A DNA stretch of 30,754 bases from Streptomyces varsoviensis (GTDB taxonomy: Bacteria > Actinomycetota > Actinomycetes > Streptomycetales > Streptomycetaceae), in NCBI RefSeq assembly GCF_000718635.1, contig NZ_JOBF01000044.1, positions 1-30,754 on the forward strand. Direction: 5' to 3'. Position numbers and translations under genes: made by a program. Numbering within the stretch: position 1 is the first letter of the stretch; each line of letters starts with the position of its first letter. The notes below the pieces were generated by a model that saw nothing but the letters and a program-made list of their open reading frames with translations, was not told where the DNA came from and did not search any database. Shown piece after piece: positions 1 through 7,690 of the stretch.

Positions 1-26
1 ACCTGCCCACCCCCACTCACCCCCAC

Positions 27-764
27 TCACCCCAGCAGCCCCCGCACCGCAGCCCGGTCGACGTTCGTGAGGGCGCGGAGAAGCTTTGGGGTGAGGAAGA
101 CGATGAGGAGGCCGGCGAGGGAGACGGCGGCGAGTTGGAAGGGGGAGGTCAGGTAGTACTGGTGGTGGGCGCCGCCCGAGGTGAAGTCGTAGACGCGGTA
201 GCCGGGCCAGCCGACGTAGTGCGGGAAGACCCAGTTGTAGGCGGGGAGCAGCGCGAGTGCCCAGCCGACGAGGAGGACGCTCGTCGTCACGACGAAGCTC
301 ACCATCCGCCAGGGGAACATCACCACCTGGAAGAGGAACGCGCGCCAGCCCGCCGCGTCCCCCAGCCGGGCCCGCTGCGCGGCCCAGAAGCCCGCGGCGT
401 GCGGCTTCGCCACGGGCGCGGGCGCGGCGACCTCCAGGCCGAGCTTCCTGGCCGCCCTCCGGCGTTCGGCCGCGCCGAGCCCCCGCGCACCGGCCAGCAG
501 CCCGGCGAGTACGGGCAGTCCGAGCACCGTGATGGCGAGCGTCACGCCGATCGAGAACAGCCCCACGGCGAAGAGGAAGCCGACGACGGCGATCGGCATC
601 GAGGCCAGGACGTACCCGATCTCGCGGTACGTGACGGCGGCGAACGGCGCGCGCCAGAAGCCGACCCGTTCCGCCTCGGCGTCTACCGGGGCGGCCGGAA
701 CCGCCGGGGCGGCCGCCGGAGCGGACGCGGAACCGTACGACAGGGCGCTGGTGCTCATGCTCAT
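27..764 (-). CDS. Sensor-domain membrane protein
   Basis: A protein of about 245 residues that resembles the actinobacterial putative 'Sensor' domain, usually found at the N-terminus of two-component histidine kinases. A low-complexity Ala/Pro N-terminus (to about residue 30) is followed by YREIGYVLASMPIAVVGFLF. Two long hydrophobic hairpins follow: one around residues 50-90 and one around 145-175 with FPWRMVSFVVTTSVLL. A last hydrophobic stretch lies near the C-terminus. No kinase, ATPase or output domain follows, so it is a stand-alone membrane module. The ATG at 764 (MSMSTSALS) is preferred because the reading frame upstream to 860 has Pro/His-rich, repeat-like content (TKLPKLPKHPRHTNPR). 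It ends 26 bases from the window edge, so a partner gene further downstream could be missing. Function beyond membrane sensing is unknown. Confidence 0.75.
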   Translation of the reverse strand: MSMSTSALSYGSASAPAAAPAVPAAPVDAEAERVGFWRAPFAAVTYREIGYVLASMPIAVVGFLFAVGLFSIGVTLAITVLGLPVLAGLLAGARGLGAAERRRAARKLGLEVAAPAPVAKPHAAGFWAAQRARLGDAAGWRAFLFQVVMFPWRMVSFVVTTSVLLVGWALALLPAYNWVFPHYVGWPGYRVYDFTSGGAHHQYYLTSPFQLAAVSLAGLLIVFLTPKLLRALTNVDRAAVRGLLG

Positions 765-782
765 GGCGGGCCTCGGATTCGT

Positions 783-816
783 GTGTCTCGGGTGTTTCGG
801 GAGTTTCGGGAGTTTC
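783..816. repeat. Short 9-nt tandem repeat upstream of sensor gene
   Basis: About three copies of a 9-base unit close to GAGTTTCGG lie just upstream of the sensor-domain gene. This explains the repetitive Lys-Leu-Pro/Lys-His-Pro run that would be encoded there if translation began further upstream, and it supports the start at 764. No function is evident. Confidence 0.5.
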
Positions 817-999
817 GTGTGATGAGGGCTGGGACGGTGGCGCCCCGTCTCGACCTCCACGATCCCGAATCCGAACGCCCGGCGGCATACGGTGACGTGG
901 CCTCTTCAGGGTGGTGCTAGGTCCACCCCGGCCGGGGGCCGGTCGGGCCGACGGGGCCGCCCCGGCCTGCGCTGAGCGGCGGCCCCACGCCCGTACCCA

Positions 1000-3459
1000 T
1001 CACCGGCCCGCCGCCTCCGCATCCGCGTCGGCAGTCATCACCGGGAACTCCAACCCCGCCGGCAGCGCCCCGGTGTATATCACCCCCAGCCGTTGCGTGG
1101 CCCGGGTCAGCGCCACGTACAGGTCGCTCGCCCCGAACTCCGCGGGTTCCACGACGATCACCGAGTCGAACTCCAGCCCCTTGGCCTGCCGGGGGTCGAG
1201 CAGCACCACGGGCCTGGTCAGGTCCGGGGAGCGGCCGGCGGCGGCGTGCGGCAGGGCGGCGCCGATCGCGCCGTGCAGCGCGCGCGGCGCGATCACCGCG
1301 AGGTGCCCAACCTCGTTCCCCCGCGTGGTGTCCTGCGCCGCCTCCCCCGACATCTCCCTTCCGACAGCCTCGGCCACCGCCCCGGCCACGGCCTCAGCCC
1401 CCCTTCCAGCCACAGCCTCCGCCCCCGTGCCAGCCACAGCCTCAGCCCCCGTGCCAGCCATCGCCCCGGCCCCTGCTCCAGCCCCGCCCCCGCCGACGCG
1501 GTGCGCCCAAGGCCGTACGCCCGTGGAGCGGATCGAGCGCGGCGGCTCGAAGGCGGGGTCGGTGGCGCGCGGGACCGCTGCCGCGATCTCCATGATCTCG
1601 GTGGGCGTGCGGTAGTTGACCCCGAGCCGTACGCGCTTCCAGCGGTCCCCGGCGTGCGGCGCGAGGATCGTCTCCCATGAACCGCAGCCGCCCGGCTCGG
1701 CGGCCTGCGCCGGGTCGCCGACCAGCGTCATCGAGTGGGTCGGGCAGCGGCGCATCAGCAGCCGCCACATCATCGGGGACAGCTCCTGCGCCTCGTCGAC
1801 GATGATGTGGCCGAAGGCCCAGGTGCGGTCGGCGGCGGCGCGCTCGGCGGCGCTGCGGTGGTCGGCCTCCTCCTGGCGTTCGGCGAGCCGTTCCGCGTCC
1901 ACGAGGTCGTGGGCGGCCAGCACCTCGGAGTCCTCCTCGTCGAGGTCCTCGAACTCGTACGTGCGCGAGCCGTGGGAGAGGTCGAGGACGCCCTGTGCGT
2001 AGGCGATGCGTTCCTGCCGCTCGGCCTCGGCGGCGGCGCGGGCGGCGGAGTCGTCCTCGCCGAGCAGTTCGGCGGCCTCGTCGAGCAGCGGCACGTCGGC
2101 GGGCGTCCAGTCCTGACCACCACTCTCGGCACTACCGGCACTACCGGCACTCTCGGCACTACCGGGGCGCCGGATGGCCTCCGCGGCCCCTCCCTTCAGT
2201 TCCCCCAGCTCCTCCAGCTCCTCCAGATGTACGGGGTCGGCGAGGAAGTCGGCGACCAGTTCCTCCGGGGTGAGGGCCGGCCACAGTGAGGCGATGGCGG
2301 CGTGTACGTCGGCGCTGGCGGCGATGGCCTTGCCGAGCATGGCGGTGTCGTCGGGCCCGAGGAGGTTGGGCCCGCCGTACGGGTCCGCGCCGATCCGGTC
2401 CGTGAGCTGCGCGGTGAGCGCGTCGATGACGTGGAACGCGAAGTGCGGCCGCGCGAGGTTGTGCGGCAGCCCGGTCGCGCGCGCCGCGTGCCGCGCGTCG
2501 CTCGCGATGTCCGCGTCCAGCAGCAGTTCGCCGTCCTCGTGGTCGATGACGATGGGCGCGTTGAACGGCGGCAGCGTCTGCCGGTCCCGTACGAACCGGG
2601 CCAGCGCGTCGGCCATGGCCGCGCTGCCCTTGACCTCGGCGGCGCGCGCGGTGTCGGTGCCGGTGGCGGTCACGCCGGGGAAGAGGTCGCCGGGCGTGGC
2701 GAGCAGCACCCCGGTCTCGCCGAGCGAGGGCAGCACCTCGGCGATGTAGCCGAGGAACGCCGGGTTCGGCCCGACGATCAGCACGGCCCGGCGGGCCAGC
2801 AGTTCCCGGTGCGCGTAGAGCAGGTACGCGGCCCGGTGCAGCGCCACCACGGTCTTCCCGGTGCCGGGCCCGCCCTCCACGACGAGGATGCCGTGGTGCG
2901 GGGCGCGGATGATCCGGTCCTGTTCGGCCTGGATGGTCTGCACGATGTCGTGCATCCGGCCCGTGCGCGCGGCGTCCAGCGAGGCCAGCAGCACGGCGTC
3001 GGCGTCGGAGCCCTCGTACCCGGTGCGCTCGGTGTCGGTGAGGTCCATCAGCTCGTCATGGAGCCCGGTGACCCGGCGCCCTTCCGTGGTGATGTGCCGC
3101 CGCCGGCGCAGCCCCATCGGCGTGTGCCCGGTCGCGAGGTAGAACGGCCGCGCCACCTCCGCCCGCCAGTCGACGACCAGCGGCGTACGCTCCGGGTCGT
3201 CCCGCCGCATCCCGATCCGTCCGATGTGGTGGTCGCGCCCGTCCCGGAACGCCAGCCGCCCGAAGCACAGCCCGCTCTCCCCGGCGTTGAACGCCGCCAG
3301 CAGCCCGGACCGCTCCGCGACCAGCACCTCCCGCTCCAGCCGCGCCTGATGTCCGCTCCCCCCGACCGGCAACACCTCCCGCACCGCGCCCTCGGCCTCG
3401 GCCCGCAACTCGGCCAGCCGCCCGTAGAGCAGATCGATGAATTCCTGCTCGTCTCGCAT
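1000..3459 (-). CDS. helD: HelD/HelR-type RNA polymerase-recycling ATPase (SF1 helicase fold)
   Basis: About 819 residues, UvrD/Rep-like superfamily 1. Motifs seen: an N-terminal helical part starting MRDEQEFIDLLYGRL, Walker A GGPGTGKT near residue 196, Walker B IIVDEAQELSP near 553, GDPAQ near 580, NYRTP near 616, and a C-terminal VALTRATQRLGVIYTG near 785. This order, with a long insertion between Walker A and B, is typical of HelD. HelD proteins bind RNA polymerase and release it from stalled complexes, and some Streptomyces members (HelR) confer rifamycin tolerance. The ATG at 3459 is preferred. The frame extends to 3552, but those codons have weak GC3 bias and include a rare TTA, and a candidate promoter for this gene lies at 3551-3581. 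A nearly leaderless ATG at 3540 remains possible. Two low-complexity inserts (about 1385-1468 and 2110-2165) are encoded by repeats. Confidence 0.9.
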   Translation of the reverse strand: MRDEQEFIDLLYGRLAELRAEAEGAVREVLPVGGSGHQARLEREVLVAERSGLLAAFNAGESGLCFGRLAFRDGRDHHIGRIGMRRDDPERTPLVVDWRAEVARPFYLATGHTPMGLRRRRHITTEGRRVTGLHDELMDLTDTERTGYEGSDADAVLLASLDAARTGRMHDIVQTIQAEQDRIIRAPHHGILVVEGGPGTGKTVVALHRAAYLLYAHRELLARRAVLIVGPNPAFLGYIAEVLPSLGETGVLLATPGDLFPGVTATGTDTARAAEVKGSAAMADALARFVRDRQTLPPFNAPIVIDHEDGELLLDADIASDARHAARATGLPHNLARPHFAFHVIDALTAQLTDRIGADPYGGPNLLGPDDTAMLGKAIAASADVHAAIASLWPALTPEELVADFLADPVHLEELEELGELKGGAAEAIRRPGSAESAGSAGSAESGGQDWTPADVPLLDEAAELLGEDDSAARAAAEAERQERIAYAQGVLDLSHGSRTYEFEDLDEEDSEVLAAHDLVDAERLAERQEEADHRSAAERAAADRTWAFGHIIVDEAQELSPMMWRLLMRRCPTHSMTLVGDPAQAAEPGGCGSWETILAPHAGDRWKRVRLGVNYRTPTEIMEIAAAVPRATDPAFEPPRSIRSTGVRPWAHRVGGGGAGAGAGAMAGTGAEAVAGTGAEAVAGRGAEAVAGAVAEAVGREMSGEAAQDTTRGNEVGHLAVIAPRALHGAIGAALPHAAAGRSPDLTRPVVLLDPRQAKGLEFDSVIVVEPAEFGASDLYVALTRATQRLGVIYTGALPAGLEFPVMTADADAEAAGR
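1385..1468. repeat. 24-nt tandem repeat inside helD
   Basis: Three full 24-base units (1385-1408, 1409-1432, 1433-1456) plus a half unit. On the coding strand they give repeated eight-residue Ala/Gly/Glu/Val blocks (AGTGAEAV-like). The repeat lies between the NYRTP motif and the C-terminal ATPase motifs. The unit is a multiple of three, so copy-number change would keep the frame. Confidence 0.85.
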
Positions 3460-3467
3460 TTCCGCGT

Positions 3468-3496
3468 TTGACAATTCAGCTCCGCTCGGATACCTT
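3468..3496 (+). promoter_or_regulatory. Promoter for candidate sRNA (TTGACA-17-TACCTT)
   Basis: A perfect -35 hexamer TTGACA (3468-3473), a 17-base spacer and TACCTT (3491-3496, fitting TAnnnT). It points away from helD. The predicted transcript start is near 3503, and about 95 bases later there is an intrinsic terminator. Seen directly; activity is inferred. Confidence 0.55.
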
Positions 3497-3550
3497 GTGA
3501 AAGTCAGGGATTCGCCATGCCCAAAAGGTAATGCAGGCATGGAAACCCCC

Positions 3551-3581
3551 AATATACGCAGAGAAATACCCCGGCCGTCAA
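3551..3581 (-). promoter_or_regulatory. Candidate helD promoter (TTGACG-19-TATATT)
   Basis: Reading the minus strand, TTGACG (complement of 3576-3581) is followed after 19 bases by TATATT (complement of 3551-3556), a near-consensus -10. The start would be near 3545, giving a leader of about 85 nt before the ATG at 3459. The -35 element lies inside the terminator hairpin of the opposing sRNA, so the two transcription units interlock. The spacer is slightly long. Confidence 0.4.
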
Positions 3582-3597
3582 TACGGACCGGGTTTTT
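3570..3597 (+). terminator. Intrinsic terminator of the candidate sRNA
   Basis: CCCGG (3570-3574) plus CCGT (3575-3578), loop CAAT, then ACGG (3583-3586), a bulged A, and CCGGG (3588-3592), directly followed by TTTTT (3593-3597). A nine-pair stem with a T run is unusual for this GC-rich DNA and is strand-specific: the minus strand has no T run after the stem. Confidence 0.75.
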
Positions 3598-3880
3598 CCT
3601 ATGCGCCCAGCCCAGCCCAGCCCGACTCTGACTCTGCCCGGTCCGGAGCGCCTGCCCGTAGCGATCAATCCGATCCCGCGCTCGAAACCATCGACCCGAC
3701 CCCGCGCCCGTACCGATCGACCCGGTCAGCGGCCCACCTCATACGCCCGTAAACGCAAGCATCCGGAAGAGACCGGCCGATAGCGGTCCGGCCCGGTACC
3801 GGTCCCGTGTGTCGTCGTTACCTTGGTCCCTCCGTGGCTCGGTTGCCCTTCGCGGGGGTGCGATTGAGGACGGTGGGTGC

Positions 3881-6301
3881 ATGGGGTTCGGCTCGGTCCG
3901 GTGGGGGGATGGGCGGGTGCCCGCCGAAATGACGAGTTTCGTCGGGCGGGGGCGGGAGATCGCGCGGTGCCGGGAGTTGCTGGCGCGTACGCGGCTGGTG
4001 ACGCTCGTGGGGCCCGGCGGGGTGGGGAAGACACGGATCGCCATGCGGGTCGCGGCGCGGGTGGCGGGGGAGTACGAGGAGGGGGCGCGGTTCGTCGAGC
4101 TGTCGGGGCTGGGGCACGCCGAGTCGCTGCCGCGGGCCGTGTCCGAGGCGCTGGGACTGCCCGAGCAGCGGTCGAGGCCGCAGGAGGACGCCCTGGTCGA
4201 GTACGCGGCGGAGCGCGAGCTGCTGCTCGTACTCGACACCTGCGAGCACGTACTCGACTCCTGCGCCGCCCTCGCCGATCTGCTGCTTCCCCGGGCGCCC
4301 CGGCTGACGATCCTCGCCACCAGCCGGCAGCCGCTCGCCGCGCCCGGCGAGCACCTGCTGCCCGTACCGGCGCTGCCGCTGCCCCGGCCCGGCGACGACG
4401 GGGACAGCGACGCGCTCGCCCTGCTGGCCGAGCGGGCCGCCGCCGTGCTGCCCGGCTTCGCGCTGACCGGCGCGAACCGGCGGCACGCCGTCGCCCTCTG
4501 CCACCGCCTCGGCGGCATGCCGCTGGCCATCGAGCTGGCCGCCGTCCGGTTGCGGGCGCTGCCGCTCGACCAGCTCGTGGCGCGGCTCAGCGACACGTTC
4601 GCGCTCCTCGACCACGGCCGTATGACGACGTCCGCGCGCCATCAGACGCTGCGCAGGACCATGGACTGGAGCCATGAACTGTGCACGCCCGCCGAGCGGT
4701 TGCTGTGGGCGCGGCTCTCCGTGTTCGCGGGGTCGTTCGGTCTGGACGCCGTCACCGAGGTCGCCGCCGACGACGAGCTGCCGGCCGACGCGGTCCTGAA
4801 CCACCTGGTGGGGCTCGTCGAGAAGTCCGTGGTGGTGCGGCTGGGCGAGGACGGCGACCGCTACCGGCTGCTGGACACGCTGCGCGAGTACGGCGCCGAC
4901 CGGCTCGAAGAACTCGGCGGCACCGGCGCGCTCCGCCGCCGCCACGTCGCCTACTTCCACGCCAAACTGCGCCACTTCGAGGAACGGTTCGCCGGTTCAC
5001 GCCAGCTCCCGCTCTACCAAGGGCTCGTGGCCGAGCGCGAGAACCTGCGCGCGGCCCTGCGCTACGCAGACGGCGGCCCCGAACTCCTCGGGCTCACCGC
5101 CGTCATGTGGCCGTACTGGCTCTGCTCCGGGCAGCCCGCCGAGGGCGCGTACTGGATGGGGCGGGCCCTGGACCGTACCCGCGAGCAACGCCCCACCTCG
5201 CGGCGGGCGATGGTCCTCGCCCTGCGCTCCATGTTCGTCAGCAGGGAGGGCGACCAGGCCACGGCCCTGGACATCGCCACCGACGCGCTCGCCGCCGCCC
5301 GGGCCGCCGGCGACGCCCGGTCGGCGGCCTGGGCCGGCTTCGCCGAGGCCGCCGCCCTCTACTACCAGGGCGTCCACGAACGGGGGCTGGCCGGGGCCGG
5401 GACGGCGGTCGCGCTGATGCGGGAGGCCGGGGACGCGCACGGCGAGCGGCTGGCCCAGATGCACCTGAGCGTCGCCCACCTGCTGGCCGGGCGGCCCGAG
5501 GCGGCACTCGAAGCCGCCCGCGGCACCCTCGAACTCCTCGGCGCCGACAGCGAGGAGTGCTTCGTCCAGGGTTCGCAGCGGATCACCGAGGGCCTGGCGC
5601 ACCTGCTGCTCGGCGCGACCGCCGACGCCGCCCGTTCGCTGCGCGCGGGCGCCCGGCTGTCGGGCGCGCTGGGCGACACGCTGGGCGTGGCGGCGGCCAT
5701 GAACCTGCTGGCCTGGGTCGCGGTCGACGAGGGCCGGATGCGCAGGGCGGCCTGCCTGTTCGGGGCGTGCGCCGCCCAATGGCGCAAGATCGGGCCGCAG
5801 TCCCTGGTCGGGAACCCGCAGATGCGCGCCATGCACGACGAGTACGAGCAGCGGGCCCGCGACGAGCTGGGCGCCGGCCGCTACACCGCCCTGTACGCCA
5901 AGGGCGCCGCGCTCTCCCTCGGTGCGGGCGTGCTGATGGCGGCGGAGGACAAGGACGCGCCGTCGGGCGTGCCCCGGCAGCGGACGACGGCCGTACGGAC
6001 GACCGCGGTACGGACGACTGCGCCAGGGACGACCGCGTCAGGGACGACCTCGGTAGGGACGACCCCGGTAGGGACGACCCCGGTAGGCATGACCCCGGCA
6101 GGGACGCGGCCCGCGCCGCACGCGCTGACGCCGCGCGAACGGGAGGTGGCCGGGCTCGTCGCGGAGGGCCTGACCAACCGGGAGATCGCCGAACGCCTCG
6201 TCATCTCCCGCCGCACCGTCGACGCCCACGTCGAGCACATCCTCGCCAAGCTCGGGTACTCGTCGCGGACACAGGTCGCGGAGTTGCTGAGGGGTGGGTG
6301 A
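3881..6301 (+). CDS. LuxR-family STAND ATPase regulator (AfsR/LAL-like with TPR region)
   Basis: About 806 residues. A predicted signal-gated transcription factor: an NB-ARC/AAA-like ATPase, a helical repeat sensor and a C-terminal LuxR DNA-binding domain. Seen: FVGRGREI, Walker A GPGGVGKT (44-51), Walker B LLLVLDTCEH (about 112-121), a GGMPLAIELAA motif, TMDWSHELCTPAERLLWARL, an Ala-rich TPR-like region (about 370-650), and a LuxR HTH at about 749-806 (LTPREREVAGLVAEGLTNRE). The ATG at 3881 is preferred, with GAGGA ten bases upstream and the family start SFVGR soon after. The frame is open to 3809, but that part is not family-like. The linker before the HTH is a 15-nt tandem repeat. The next gene encodes a shorter paralogue of the ATPase part. 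Ligand and targets are unknown. Confidence 0.85.
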   Translation: MGFGSVRWGDGRVPAEMTSFVGRGREIARCRELLARTRLVTLVGPGGVGKTRIAMRVAARVAGEYEEGARFVELSGLGHAESLPRAVSEALGLPEQRSRPQEDALVEYAAERELLLVLDTCEHVLDSCAALADLLLPRAPRLTILATSRQPLAAPGEHLLPVPALPLPRPGDDGDSDALALLAERAAAVLPGFALTGANRRHAVALCHRLGGMPLAIELAAVRLRALPLDQLVARLSDTFALLDHGRMTTSARHQTLRRTMDWSHELCTPAERLLWARLSVFAGSFGLDAVTEVAADDELPADAVLNHLVGLVEKSVVVRLGEDGDRYRLLDTLREYGADRLEELGGTGALRRRHVAYFHAKLRHFEERFAGSRQLPLYQGLVAERENLRAALRYADGGPELLGLTAVMWPYWLCSGQPAEGAYWMGRALDRTREQRPTSRRAMVLALRSMFVSREGDQATALDIATDALAAARAAGDARSAAWAGFAEAAALYYQGVHERGLAGAGTAVALMREAGDAHGERLAQMHLSVAHLLAGRPEAALEAARGTLELLGADSEECFVQGSQRITEGLAHLLLGATADAARSLRAGARLSGALGDTLGVAAAMNLLAWVAVDEGRMRRAACLFGACAAQWRKIGPQSLVGNPQMRAMHDEYEQRARDELGAGRYTALYAKGAALSLGAGVLMAAEDKDAPSGVPRQRTTAVRTTAVRTTAPGTTASGTTSVGTTPVGTTPVGMTPAGTRPAPHALTPREREVAGLVAEGLTNREIAERLVISRRTVDAHVEHILAKLGYSSRTQVAELLRGG
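5990..6109. repeat. 15-nt tandem repeat encoding the LuxR-domain linker
   Basis: Eight consecutive 15-base units (consensus close to CCGGTAGGGACGACC). They encode five-residue Thr-rich repeats such as GTTPV, between the TPR-like region and the HTH. Length change in steps of five residues would alter only the tether. Confidence 0.9.
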
Positions 6302-6333
6302 GGGGCCGAGGGGCGCGACGCGCCGCCTGGCGC

Positions 6334-6452
6334 GCTCCTCGCCGTTCACTGCTCTTCGCCGTTCACTGCTCTTCGCCGTTCACTGCTCTTCGCCGTTCAC
6401 TGCTCTTCGCCGTTCACCGCTCCTCGCCGTTCACCGCTCTTCGCCGTTCACT
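6334..6452. repeat. 17-nt tandem repeat, seven copies
   Basis: Seven head-to-tail copies of GCTCTTCGCCGTTCACT with single-base variants (T/C at positions 5 and 17). It begins about 30 bases after the stop of the LuxR/STAND gene and ends where the G-rich repeat starts. With no unique spacers it is not a CRISPR. The unit is not a multiple of three and no gene covers it. Confidence 0.95.
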
Positions 6453-6492
6453 GCGGCGGGGCGGCGGGGCGGCGGGGCGGCGGGGCGGCGGG
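6453..6492 (+). repeat. 8-nt G-rich repeat with G-quadruplex potential
   Basis: Five copies of GCGGCGGG produce four GGGG tracts and a final GGG, each separated by the four bases CGGC. This is a textbook G-quadruplex pattern on the plus strand. It lies between the two STAND-type genes. The 120 bases after it contain only the ribosome binding site of the next gene as far as I can see. Confidence 0.9.
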
Positions 6493-6613
6493 CCGTCAGG
6501 GGGCCGGCAGTAGGTATTAGGTATACGGATACGGACCGGTCACCGATGCCCTGCCGCGCCGCCCCGGTCAAGCTGACTGCCTCCCGAGGAGACGGACCCT
6601 GGAGGTAGGGAAG

Positions 6614-7690
6614 ATGCCGGAGCCGCTGGACGGCCGGTCCGCCGCACTGGTCGGCCGTGACGCCGAGGCGATCGAGGTCGAACGGCTGCTGAGGGAGCAC
6701 CGGCTCGTCTCGGTCGTCGGCCCCGGCGGGGTCGGCAAGAGCGCGCTGGCGGCGGACGTGGTGCGGCGGATGCTCCCCGGCCCGTGGGCGGCGGTGGCCG
6801 CCACCGACCTGGCCGGGCTGGAGACGCCCGGCCAGGTGCCGCACTGGATGGCCTGCGCGCTGCGGCTGTGGGGCCGGCCGCGGCTGGCCGAGGTGGCGGG
6901 GGACCGGCCGAGGCTGCCGGTCGTGGACACCAGCGAGCACCTGGCCGAGGCGGTGGGGGACCGGCCGACGCTGCTGGTCGTGGACACCTGCGAGCACCTG
7001 GCCGAGGAGTGCGCGGACGTGCTCGTACGGCTGGTCGAGGCGTGTGCGGGCATGCACGTCCTGGTCACCAGCAGGGTGCCGCTGCGGACGCCCGCCGGCT
7101 ACCCGCTGCCGCCGCTCGCCCCGGAGGCCGCCGCCACGCTGTTCTCGCGGGCGGCGCTGCGGTTCGGCGCCAGCGTCACGCCGGAGAGCGAACTGGCCCG
7201 CAGGATCTGCACTTCGCTGGACGGCCTGCCGTTGGCCGTCCACCTCGCTGCGGGCGGGCTCGCGCACCGCACCCCCGACGAACTGCTCCCCTTCGTCTCC
7301 CGGCTCCGGCACGTACTGGACCTGACCTCGCCCGTCACCCCGCTGCCCAGCCGCCAGCGCACCCTGCGCGCCTCGCTGAGCTGGAGCCACCGGCTGTGCA
7401 CGCCGGACGAGCGGCTGCTATGGGCGCGGTGCAGCGTGTTCGACGAACCGTTCACGCTGCGGGACGCGCTCGCGGTCTGCTCGGACGAATGGCTCGCCGC
7501 GAGCCCCCTCGTCACGGCCTTCGCCGGGCTCGCCGCGCAGTCCGTGATCACCCCGGAGCCGCCGCCGCACCCGGCCGCCTTCCGGATGCCGCGGGTCACG
7601 CGGGCGTACGGGCGTCAGCGCCTGGAACTGCTCGGCGAGGAGGACGAGTTCGAGCGGCGGTGCGCGGCCTGGTGCGTCGGCGGGCGGTGA
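6614..7690 (+). CDS. NB-ARC/STAND-type ATPase without TPR and HTH (truncated paralogue)
   Basis: 358 residues, paralogous to the ATPase half of the upstream LuxR regulator. Seen: ALVGRDAEAIEVERLL, Walker A GPGGVGKS (36-43), Walker B LLVVDTCEHL, DGLPLAVHLAAGGL, and LSWSHRLCTPDERLLWARCS. It ends soon after the winged-helix-like part with no TPR or HTH. The start is well supported: GGAGG at 6601-6605, ATG at 6614. A 57-base tandem duplication (6884-6940 and 6941-6997) repeats the Walker B block. The first copy reads LPVVDTSEHL and has probably lost function; the second keeps LLVVDTCEHL. It may be a degenerating regulator, a decoy partner, or a domain acting with the preceding gene. No catalytic effector domain is visible. 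Confidence 0.75.
   Translation: MPEPLDGRSAALVGRDAEAIEVERLLREHRLVSVVGPGGVGKSALAADVVRRMLPGPWAAVAATDLAGLETPGQVPHWMACALRLWGRPRLAEVAGDRPRLPVVDTSEHLAEAVGDRPTLLVVDTCEHLAEECADVLVRLVEACAGMHVLVTSRVPLRTPAGYPLPPLAPEAAATLFSRAALRFGASVTPESELARRICTSLDGLPLAVHLAAGGLAHRTPDELLPFVSRLRHVLDLTSPVTPLPSRQRTLRASLSWSHRLCTPDERLLWARCSVFDEPFTLRDALAVCSDEWLAASPLVTAFAGLAAQSVITPEPPPHPAAFRMPRVTRAYGRQRLELLGEEDEFERRCAAWCVGGR
6884..6997 (+). repeat. 57-nt tandem duplication of the Walker B block
   Basis: Two adjacent 57-base copies (19 codons each), starting CTGGCCGAGG and ending GAGCAC, with a third start of the unit at 6998. Differences give Pro for Leu and Ser for Cys in copy one. The duplication is in frame. Confidence 0.95.

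Larger units (their letters stand above)
3503..3597 (+). ncRNA. Candidate structured small RNA, antisense to the helD leader
   Basis: A stretch of about 95 nt bounded by a good sigma-70-type promoter (TTGACA, 17-base spacer, TACCTT) and an intrinsic terminator (hairpin 3570-3592 followed by five T). Inside, CCATGCC (3515-3521) pairs with GGCATGG (3536-3542) to give a 7-bp stem with a 14-nt loop. Single-stranded CCCCC and CCCC segments follow. No convincing reading frame is present. The predicted helD transcript starts near 3545 on the other strand, so the first roughly 40 bases of each RNA would be complementary. It could instead be a terminated leader for the LuxR gene 280 bases downstream. 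It does not match 6C RNA or 6S-like RNA as far as I can judge by eye. Confidence 0.5.

Noticed and set aside
135..920. Long plus-strand frames opposite the sensor gene
   Set aside because: Shadow frames of high-GC coding DNA; Arg/Glu/Pro-rich composition without domains.
3503..3597. Known 6C or 6S-like RNA
   Set aside because: It lacks two hairpin loops with six or more C, and is too short for a 6S-like RNA; left as an unassigned candidate.
3460..3600. Rifamycin-associated element upstream of helD
   Set aside because: I looked for the GGGGCTTGCGGCAAG-type inverted repeat seen upstream of some rifamycin-resistance genes and did not find it.
6334..6452. CRISPR array
   Set aside because: The 17-mers are directly adjacent with no unique spacers and no cas genes are present.
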